This document shows positions 6,037-11,160 of a stretch of 11,160 nt of DNA, in pieces. The notes beneath the pieces were generated by a model. That model had not been told where the DNA came from. It did not search any database and worked only from the letters and a program-made list of their open reading frames with translations. Each line of letters starts with the position of its first letter. The stretch's first letter is position 1. Position numbers and translations under genes: made by a program. The stretch covers positions 1 to 11,160 of the forward strand of contig CAKTBC010000059.1 in assembly GCA_934533005.1 (NCBI GenBank), written 5' to 3'. This DNA is from an uncultured Oscillospiraceae bacterium. GTDB lineage: Bacteria; Bacillota; Clostridia; Oscillospirales; Oscillospiraceae.

Positions 6037-7170
6037 TTAAAGGGAAGGATAAAGCTCCTGCCGCGCCGCGGCGAGCGCTTCGCAGAAGGCGGCGCACTCT
6101 GCTTCGGTCGTATAGCGCGAGAACGAAACGCGCAGCGCCCCGTCAATCACCTTGTCCGGCGCGCCGATGGCTTCGAGCACGTGGCTGCGCTTGCCGCGCT
6201 TGCATGCGCTGCTCTTGGAAACGTAAATCTCCTTCGCTTCGAGATAGTTCATCAAAACCTCGCTGCGGTAGCCGGGCAGGGAGAGCGAAAGAATGTGCGC
6301 GCTGCCGCCGCCGAGGAATACAATGCCGGGCACGGTGTCGGTGAGCGTCTGCACGCATTGCGCGCGCAGCGCCTCCATCCGCGCGTTCGCCGCCGGCATT
6401 TCGGCCTTCGCGATGCGAACCGCCTCGCCAAAAGCGGCGATCTGCGGCATCGGCTCGGTGCCGGAGCGCATGCCCTCCTCCTGGCCGCCGCCGAGAATGT
6501 GCGCCGGGAGCTTCAGCCCCTGCCGGACGTACAGCGCGCCGATGCCCTTGGGTGCGTGAACCTTGTGGCCGCTCACGGATATCATATCCGCGCCGAGCGT
6601 TTTGGCGGAGAACGGCTCCTTCATAAAGGCCTGTACCGCGTCGGTGTGCAATAGCGCTTTAGACTTCGCCGCGCGAAGCGCCCGGGCGATGCCTGCAATG
6701 TCTGTTACAGCGCCGGTTTCGTTATTTACCATCATGAGCGTTACGAGCACCGTATCCTCGCGCAGCGCCTCGCGCACCGCGTCCACAGAAATCGCGCCGG
6801 TGCTGTCGGGGGCGAGGAGCGTTATCTCATAGCCCTCGCGCGCGAGCCGCTCGAGCGGTTTTCGCACGGCGTCGTGCTCCGCGGCGGAGGAGATGATGTG
6901 GTTTCCGACACGCCGCTGGAGGTACGCGCCCTCCAGGATCGCCCAGTTGTCGCTCTCGGTGCCGCCGGAGGTAAAGTACACTTCCTTTGCTGCACACCCA
7001 AGCGCCGCGGCGACCTTTTTTCGGGAATCATCGAGCACGGCGCGCGCTTCGCGACCCAGACGGTGTGTCGAGCCGGGGTTACCGTAAATTTCCGTCATCA
7101 CCTTATACGCTGCTTCCGCCGCCTCCGGGCATACACGGGTCGTGGCGGCATTATCCAGATAAATTTCCAT
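6037..7170 (-). CDS. Cysteine desulfurase, NifS/IscS type
   Basis: A pyridoxal-phosphate enzyme that removes sulfur from cysteine and passes it as persulfide to iron-sulfur assembly, tRNA thiolation and other pathways. From the ATG at 7170 it has 377 residues and starts MEIYLDNAATT, the hallmark of the group. Key residues are visible: His99 in the AEHD motif, Asn150-Glu151, Asp177 and Gln180 around the cofactor ring, the Schiff-base Lys203 in SGHK, the RSGTE motif (235-239) and the active Cys323 in SSAC. An in-frame ATG at 7176 is also possible, but the ribosome binding site AAAGGA, aligned to the consensus, fits the ATG at 7170 better. The frame stays open far upstream, to 7629, opposite mtaB; that part is not real. 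A strong promoter lies inside mtaB. Whether it is named nifS, iscS or a relative cannot be settled here. Confidence 0.93.
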   Translation of the reverse strand: MEIYLDNAATTRVCPEAAEAAYKVMTEIYGNPGSTHRLGREARAVLDDSRKKVAAALGCAAKEVYFTSGGTESDNWAILEGAYLQRRVGNHIISSAAEHDAVRKPLERLAREGYEITLLAPDSTGAISVDAVREALREDTVLVTLMMVNNETGAVTDIAGIARALRAAKSKALLHTDAVQAFMKEPFSAKTLGADMISVSGHKVHAPKGIGALYVRQGLKLPAHILGGGQEEGMRSGTEPMPQIAAFGEAVRIAKAEMPAANARMEALRAQCVQTLTDTVPGIVFLGGGSAHILSLSLPGYRSEVLMNYLEAKEIYVSKSSACKRGKRSHVLEAIGAPDKVIDGALRVSFSRYTTEAECAAFCEALAAARQELYPSL

Positions 7171-7179
7171 ATCCATACA

Positions 7180-7191
7180 TCCTTTGAGGAG
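7180..7191. promoter_or_regulatory. Back-to-back ribosome binding sites of the cysteine desulfurase gene and mtaB
   Basis: The minus-strand site AAAGGA occupies 7185-7180 and the plus-strand site GAGGAG occupies 7186-7191, directly adjacent. They serve the ATG at 7170 (9 bases) and the ATG at 7201 (9 bases). The two start codons are separated by only 30 bases. Confidence 0.7.
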
Positions 7192-7200
7192 CGTCTTTCT

Positions 7201-8493
7201 ATGAAGTACATTATAGCCACTCTCGGCTGCAAGGTCAACCAGTACGAATCCGAGGCGATGGAGCAACTGCTCCAAAGCCACGGCCACACGCCGTGCGCCG
7301 AAGGCGAGAGCGCAGACGCCGTGATCGTCAACACCTGCGCCGTCACGGCGGAGGGTGCGCGCAAGGCGCGCCAGACCGTGCGCCGGCTCCAGCGCGAAAA
7401 TCCGCTCGCGCTCACGGCGCTCTGCGGCTGCTGGAGCCAGGTGGACGCCGCCGAGGCCGCTGCGCTCGGCGCGGACGTCCTCTTTGGTACCGGCGACCGG
7501 CAGGGCTTTGTCCGCGCTGTGGAGACCGCGGCGGCGGAGCGCGGGGCAGGCGAGAGCGTAACGAAGCTCGACGATCCCTTCCGGCGCACCGGCTTTGAGG
7601 AGCTGCCCGCCGGGGCCTACGCCGGTCACGCGCGTGCGTATCTAAAAATCCAGGACGGGTGCGACAATTTCTGTACCTACTGCATCATTCCCTACGCCCG
7701 CGGGCGCGTGCTCTCCCTGCCGGAGGACCGGTGCGCGGCCGAGGCCGCGGCGCTCGCCGCGCAGGGCTATCGAGAGATCGTCGTTACCGGCATCGAGATC
7801 GCCTCGTGGGGCAAAGATCTCAAAAATGGCGAAACGCTCATCGATGCGCTGGAGGCCGTCGCCGCTGGAGCGCCGGAGGCACGCATCCATCTCGGCTCGC
7901 TCGAGCCAACGGTCGTGACGGACGAATTTGTAAAGCGCCTTGCAATGCTCAATGTGTGCCCGCATTTTCATCTCTCCATGCAGTCCGGGTGCGATGCAAC
8001 GCTCGCGCGCATGCGCCGGAAGTACACGACCGCCGAGTTCTTTGCCGTCACGGAGCGGCTGCGCGCGGCATTTCCGGGCTGCGCTCTCACGACCGATCTC
8101 ATCACCGGCTTTCCCGGCGAGACGGAGGAGGAATTTTCGCAGACGCTCGCCTTCATCGAAAAATGCGCCTTTGCGCAGATGCATGTGTTCCCGTATTCGA
8201 TCCGCCCCGGCACGAAGGCGGCGGATATGCCCGGCCAGATCGCAAAGAGCGAAAAGGCTGCGCGCGCCGCGAGAGCCGCGCGCATCGCGGAGCGGATGCA
8301 AAGGGAATATCTCACGTCCTGCGTCGGCAAAACGCTCGAGGTCATTTTTGAAACAGAGGCGGACGGCGAGAGCCGCGGCCATGCGGAGAACTATGCCGAG
8401 GTCGCCGTGCCGGGCGATGTGCTGCACGGCGTTGTGAGAAAAGTGAAAATCACCGGTGTGCGCGGCGAAATGCTTGTCGGTACCGCGCTTTGA
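7201..8493 (+). CDS. mtaB: tRNA t6A37 methylthiotransferase MtaB
   Basis: This radical-SAM enzyme turns N6-threonylcarbamoyladenosine at tRNA position 37 into its 2-methylthio form. It has 430 residues, a usual length. The N-terminal UPF0004 domain holds three cluster-binding cysteines: C10 in LGCKVNQYE, C46 in VNTCAV and C77 in CGCWSQ. The radical-SAM motif CxxxCxxC is at C154, C158 and C161. A TRAM RNA-binding domain covers about 368-430. The LGCKVNQYE motif and the overall length point to the MtaB branch rather than MiaB (i6A) or RimO (ribosomal protein S12). The frame stays open upstream, but the ATG at 7201 has GAGGAG 9 bases before it. No convincing plus-strand promoter was found, so it probably lies in the cysteine desulfurase coding region. 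The downstream gene starts at a promoter that overlaps its stop codon. Confidence 0.92.
   Translation: MKYIIATLGCKVNQYESEAMEQLLQSHGHTPCAEGESADAVIVNTCAVTAEGARKARQTVRRLQRENPLALTALCGCWSQVDAAEAAALGADVLFGTGDRQGFVRAVETAAAERGAGESVTKLDDPFRRTGFEELPAGAYAGHARAYLKIQDGCDNFCTYCIIPYARGRVLSLPEDRCAAEAAALAAQGYREIVVTGIEIASWGKDLKNGETLIDALEAVAAGAPEARIHLGSLEPTVVTDEFVKRLAMLNVCPHFHLSMQSGCDATLARMRRKYTTAEFFAVTERLRAAFPGCALTTDLITGFPGETEEEFSQTLAFIEKCAFAQMHVFPYSIRPGTKAADMPGQIAKSEKAARAARAARIAERMQREYLTSCVGKTLEVIFETEADGESRGHAENYAEVAVPGDVLHGVVRKVKITGVRGEMLVGTAL
7210..7238 (-). promoter_or_regulatory. Sigma-A promoter of the cysteine desulfurase gene, inside mtaB
   Basis: On the minus strand TTGACC (7238-7233) and a perfect TATAAT (7215-7210) are separated by exactly 17 bases. 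The -10 coincides with mtaB codons 4 and 5 (ATT ATA), and the -35 lies in the codons of its conserved LGCKVN motif. Transcription would start near 7203, about 33 bases before the cysteine desulfurase ATG. Confidence 0.82.
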
Positions 8494-8518
8494 CAGATTA
8501 ATTCGTTGGGTATATAAT
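8490..8518 (+). promoter_or_regulatory. Perfect-consensus sigma-A promoter of serC-serA
   Basis: TTGACA (8490-8495) and TATAAT (8513-8518) are both perfect and separated by the optimal 17 bases. The -35 contains the TGA stop codon of mtaB. Transcription should start near 8525. Such a promoter would be strong by default unless a factor restrains it. Confidence 0.9.
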
Positions 8519-8535
8519 AGATTAAATCGCTATAA

Positions 8536-8550
8536 CCCCGTAAACCGGGG
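8536..8550 (+). promoter_or_regulatory. Small hairpin in the serC leader
   Basis: CCCCG (8536-8540) and CGGGG (8546-8550) form a 5-bp stem with a 5-base loop in the roughly 49-base leader. It sits about 10 bases before the ribosome binding site AAGGAAG and is too short to be a known riboswitch or T-box. It may stabilise the mRNA or tune translation. Confidence 0.35.
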
Positions 8551-8573
8551 AAAACCGGAAAGGAAGTCCTGCC

Positions 8574-9665
8574 ATGAACCGCGAGGACGTATTTAATTTC
8601 TCCGCCGGACCGTCCGTTCTCCCGGCGGAGGTGCTGGAAACGGCGGAAGCCGAGCTGCTGAACTACCGCGGCAGCGGTCTCTCCGTGATGGAGATGAGCC
8701 ACCGCAGCCGGGAATTTATGGATATATTTGCTGCGACGAAGGCAAAGCTCAAACGTGCGCTCTCCGTGCCGGATACGCACGAGATCTTGTTTCTTCAGGG
8801 CGGCGCGTCGCTCCAGTTTTCGATGATCCCGCTCAATCTGACCGCCGAGGGCGACACCGCGGACTACGCCGTGACGGGAAATTTTGCAAATATCGCCGCG
8901 AAGGAAGCGGGAAAGTACTGCCGCGTGAACATTGCGGCCTCGAGCGAGGCTACGGGCTTTGACCGCATCCCGGCACAGGCCGGGCTCGCGCTCTCGCCGG
9001 AGGCAAAGTATTTTTATTACTGCGCCAACAATACGATCTTCGGTACGGCGTGGAAGTATGTGCCGGAGACCGGCAGCGTGCCGCTCGTGTGCGATATGTC
9101 CTCAGAGATCCTCTCGCACCCCGTGGACGTGTCGAAATACGGCATCATCTATGCCGGAGCGCAGAAGAACATGGCACCCGCGGGGCTGACGGTCGTAATC
9201 ATCGACCGTTCTCTCGCCGGGCACGAGCGCCCCATCACGCCGCTCATGATGAGCTACCAGCGCATGATCGACAAGGACTCCATGTACAACACGCCTCCGT
9301 GCTACAATATATATATGCTCGGCCTTGTGCTCGACTGGCTCGAGAAGCAGGGCGGCGTTGCGGGCATGGAAAAGCGCAAGAGCGCCAAGGCAAAGCTCCT
9401 CTATGACTATCTGGACGAGAGCGCGCTCTTCCACGGCTGCGCCGAGCGCGCTAGCCGCAGCGACATGAACGTAACGTTCCGCACGGGCAATGCCGATACG
9501 GACGCCGAGTTTGTGAAATTCTCGCTTGAGCGGGGGCTTCGCAATCTCAAGGGGCACCGCGTTGCGGGCGGGATGCGCGCGTCGCTCTATAACGCCATGC
9601 CGGAGGAGGGCGTCCTCCGTCTGGTGGAGACTATGAAGGAATTTGAGGCAAAGCACCATGTTTAA
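8574..9665 (+). CDS. serC: Phosphoserine aminotransferase
   Basis: This PLP enzyme converts 3-phosphohydroxypyruvate and glutamate to 3-phosphoserine and 2-oxoglutarate, the second step of serine synthesis. SerC can also act in pyridoxal phosphate synthesis in some bacteria. The product has 363 residues, a normal length. Typical features are NFSAGPS at 8-14, the MSHRS motif at 41-45, GGAS (77-80) that helps hold the cofactor phosphate, the Schiff-base Lys198 in GAQKN, and the C-terminal GHRVAGGMRASLYNA (327-341). The start at 8574 has AAGGAAG 7 bases before it. serA follows with an 8-base overlap of the two frames, so the pair is one operon with coupled translation. A perfect promoter precedes the gene. 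Confidence 0.96.
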   Translation: MNREDVFNFSAGPSVLPAEVLETAEAELLNYRGSGLSVMEMSHRSREFMDIFAATKAKLKRALSVPDTHEILFLQGGASLQFSMIPLNLTAEGDTADYAVTGNFANIAAKEAGKYCRVNIAASSEATGFDRIPAQAGLALSPEAKYFYYCANNTIFGTAWKYVPETGSVPLVCDMSSEILSHPVDVSKYGIIYAGAQKNMAPAGLTVVIIDRSLAGHERPITPLMMSYQRMIDKDSMYNTPPCYNIYMLGLVLDWLEKQGGVAGMEKRKSAKAKLLYDYLDESALFHGCAERASRSDMNVTFRTGNADTDAEFVKFSLERGLRNLKGHRVAGGMRASLYNAMPEEGVLRLVETMKEFEAKHHV

Positions 9666-10824
9666 GATAAAAACCATGAACGCCATTGCGGAAAAGGGAC
9701 TCGACGAGCTGAAAGCGGAAAGCTGCGCCGTCAGCCCCGACGAGACAGCGCCCGAAGCACTCCTCATCCGCTCGGCCAAGCTGCACGACGCGGTATTCAA
9801 TAAGGAACTTCTCTGCATCGGCCGCGCCGGGATCGGCGTGGACAACATCCCCGTGGCGCGCTGCACCGCCGAGGGCATTGCGGTTTTCAACACCCCCGGC
9901 GCGAACGCCGATTCGGTCAAGGAGCTGCTGCTCTGCGCGCTCACGATGGCCTCGCGCGATATTGTCGGCGCGGTCGAGTGGGTGGAATCCCTCGCCCCGG
10001 AGGGCGACAAGATCCCCACGCTTGTGGAGAAGGGGAAAAATGCCTTCGCCGGGCCGGAGATCTCCGGCAAGCGCCTTGGCGTTATCGGTCTCGGCGCGAT
10101 CGGCTCGCGCGTGGCGAATGCCGCGCTCAAGCTCGATATGGAGGTGAGCGGGTATGATCCGTATCTCTCGGTCGATTCCGCATGGAACCTTTCGAGCAAG
10201 GTAGAGCACGTCACGGATCTGAACGTTCTCTTCCGCACGTGCGACTATCTCACGATGCACATCCATTCTACGCCGGAGACATTCCATTACCTGAACGCCG
10301 AAGCGTTCGCCAAAATGAAGCCCGGCATGCGCATTTTGAACTTTGCCCGCGGCGAGCTTGTGGACGATGACGCGCTCCTCGCCGCCATCGAGAGCGGGAA
10401 GGTCGCGCGCTATGTGACGGATTTCCCGAATGCAAAGCTCGTAGGGAAGAAAAACGTCGTCTGCTTCCCGCATCTCGGCGCCACAACGCCGGAGGCGGAG
10501 GAAAAGTGCGCGGTTATGGCCGCGCGCGAGATTGTGGACTATCTCCGCAACGGCAACATCCGCAACAGCGTTAATCTCCCGAATGCAACGCTCGATCGCC
10601 TCGGAAAGAGTCGGCTGTGCCTCATCCACCGCAACCAGCCCGGCATGCTCAACCGCTTTTTGGAGATCATTGCTGCGGGCAACGTCAACGTGGAGCACAT
10701 GCTAAACAAGGCGCGCGGCGAGATTGCCTACACGATCTTCGATACGACCGAACACCTGGACGAAACGGCGGCAGAGGAGATGCGCGCCATCCCCGGCGTC
10801 ACCCGCGTCCGTCTGCTGGGATAA
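9658..10824 (+). CDS. serA: D-3-phosphoglycerate dehydrogenase with ACT domain
   Basis: This NAD-dependent enzyme oxidises 3-phosphoglycerate to 3-phosphohydroxypyruvate, the first committed step of serine synthesis. It has 388 residues. The substrate domain flanks a Rossmann NAD domain with GLGAIG at 144-149, and a C-terminal ACT domain at about 318-388 is the likely site of serine feedback. The catalytic Arg231 (NFARGE) and His272 (FPHLGATT) are clear. The third usual catalytic residue, Glu, is not at its expected place (see findings). It lacks the extra domain of the long ~530-residue forms, so it resembles the ACT-only class. An upstream TTG at 9643 is possible, but the ATG at 9658 has GAGG 9 bases before it and is preferred. 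It overlaps serC by 8 bases. A hairpin follows the gene. Confidence 0.94.
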   Translation: MFKIKTMNAIAEKGLDELKAESCAVSPDETAPEALLIRSAKLHDAVFNKELLCIGRAGIGVDNIPVARCTAEGIAVFNTPGANADSVKELLLCALTMASRDIVGAVEWVESLAPEGDKIPTLVEKGKNAFAGPEISGKRLGVIGLGAIGSRVANAALKLDMEVSGYDPYLSVDSAWNLSSKVEHVTDLNVLFRTCDYLTMHIHSTPETFHYLNAEAFAKMKPGMRILNFARGELVDDDALLAAIESGKVARYVTDFPNAKLVGKKNVVCFPHLGATTPEAEEKCAVMAAREIVDYLRNGNIRNSVNLPNATLDRLGKSRLCLIHRNQPGMLNRFLEIIAAGNVNVEHMLNKARGEIAYTIFDTTEHLDETAAEEMRAIPGVTRVRLLG

Positions 10825-10840
10825 TTGCAAAACAAACAAT

Positions 10841-10875
10841 CGCCTGCCTTTGTAACACGAAGGCGGGCGTTCTTT
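10841..10875 (+). terminator. Intrinsic terminator of the serC-serA operon
   Basis: A 10-bp stem (10841-10850 with 10860-10869) contains a single T-G wobble and has a 9-base loop. It is followed by TTCTTT (10870-10875). It lies 16 bases past the serA stop. Confidence 0.78.
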
Positions 10876-10898
10876 ACGTAAAATTAAAGGAGTCTTTA

Positions 10899-10926
10899 TT
10901 GAAAAAGAGCAAAAAAATGATATACT
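10899..10926 (+). promoter_or_regulatory. Sigma-A promoter of the P-type ATPase gene
   Basis: TTGAAA (10899-10904) and TATACT (10921-10926) are separated by 16 bases in a strongly A-rich stretch. Transcription would start near 10933, about 28 bases before the TTG start. Confidence 0.68.
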
Positions 10927-10960
10927 AACAAATATTGCATTTTGAAAGGATACCGCTGCT

Positions 10961-11160
10961 TTGAAGCTGTTCCGCAGAAAAAAGGAAGAGGAAGCCGTCC
11001 GGCAGGAGATCGCCGTGAAGGAGGCCGCGCCCTTGGAAGGACTCACCGAGGCTGAGGCCGCGGCGCGCGCCGCCGCGGGATGGGCAAACCTCCCCGTTGA
11101 GCCGCCCACGCGCACCACGGGGCAGATCGTGCGGGAGAATCTTCTCACGTACTTCAACCT
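10961..11160 (+). CDS. N-terminus of a cation-transporting P-type ATPase (HAD-IC family), cut by the window edge
   Basis: The first 66 codons are present and the gene runs off the right edge. The start is charged (MKLFRRKKEEE). The GLTEAEAAARAAAGWANLP segment (about 27-45) and the TTGQIVRENLLTYFNL segment (about 51-66) match the cytoplasmic N-terminal domain and the first-membrane-helix approach of clostridial E1-E2 ATPases of the calcium/magnesium type. None of the catalytic parts (DKTGT, TGES, GDGxND) is in view, so ion and subclass cannot be told. The start is a TTG with AAAGGA 10 bases before it; no ATG is found in this frame nearby. It has its own promoter after the serA terminator. Confidence 0.8.
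   Translation, partial: MKLFRRKKEEEAVRQEIAVKEAAPLEGLTEAEAAARAAAGWANLPVEPPTRTTGQIVRENLLTYFN

Noticed and set aside
7079..7109. Plus-strand promoter candidate for mtaB (TTACCG with TATACG)
   Set aside because: Spacing of 19 bases and several mismatches; not better than chance.
7171..7629. N-terminal extension of the cysteine desulfurase by about 150 codons, opposite mtaB
   Set aside because: The family starts at YLDNAATT, which the ATG at 7170 gives; the extension covers the gene's own promoter.
9631..10698. Long minus-strand open frame (355 codons) opposite serA
   Set aside because: serA is certain; no ribosome binding site or recognisable domain in the antisense frame.
10899..10928. Nine-codon TTG frame after AAAGGAG, rich in Lys
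   Set aside because: It coincides with the -35 and -10 of the P-type ATPase promoter; the A-rich sequence explains it.
1..11160. CRISPR arrays, transposons, tRNA or rRNA genes, phage or defence genes
   Set aside because: None seen on either strand; every gene is housekeeping-like and base use looks even across the window.

Overview
The window looks like ordinary chromosome from a GC-rich member of the Clostridia, probably of the Oscillospirales/Ruminococcaceae type. The reasons are strong AGGAGG-type ribosome binding sites, sigma-A promoters, TTG starts, a YabO/RqcP-type S4 protein, a YitT-family membrane protein, a MtaB-type methylthiotransferase, a short clostridial glucose-6-phosphate isomerase and a clostridial P-type ATPase. 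The genus cannot be set from the sequence alone. There are no rRNA or tRNA genes, CRISPR arrays, insertion sequences or phage genes.

Layout. From 22 to 1935 on the plus strand lie a DUF362 protein and a YitT-family membrane protein. A perfect inverted repeat at 1937-1978 then serves as a terminator that could work for both strands. From 1977 to 7170 six genes run on the minus strand. In transcription order they are a NifS/IscS-type cysteine desulfurase (7170-6037), a GNAT acetyltransferase (5965-5480), a D-Ala-D-Ala carboxypeptidase (5235-4087), glucose-6-phosphate isomerase (4012-2744), a small unknown P-loop NTPase (2628-2218) and rqcP (2216-1977). From 7201 to the right edge the genes are on the plus strand: mtaB, serC, serA, and the start of a cation-transporting P-type ATPase that the window cuts off.

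How the genes work together. serC and serA are an 8-bp overlapping pair that supplies the first two steps of serine synthesis, driven by a promoter with perfect consensus hexamers at 17-bp spacing. Serine leads to cysteine, the cysteine desulfurase takes sulfur from cysteine, and MtaB is an iron-sulfur enzyme that uses sulfur to methylthiolate tRNA. Cysteine desulfurase and mtaB are divergent, with only 30 bp between their start codons, and the cysteine desulfurase promoter lies inside the mtaB coding sequence. The P-loop NTPase and rqcP are 1 bp apart and share one promoter, which links an uncharacterised NTPase to ribosome-associated quality control. pgi, the carboxypeptidase and the GNAT protein look like separate transcription units or read-through partners.

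Most of the window is familiar housekeeping content. The points most worth a second look are the back-to-back cysteine desulfurase/mtaB start region, the P-loop/rqcP pair, a cluster of DnaA-box-like sequences in the AT-rich gap before the carboxypeptidase gene, and an apparently missing catalytic Glu in SerA. I did not see convincing evidence of a wholly new multi-gene system.
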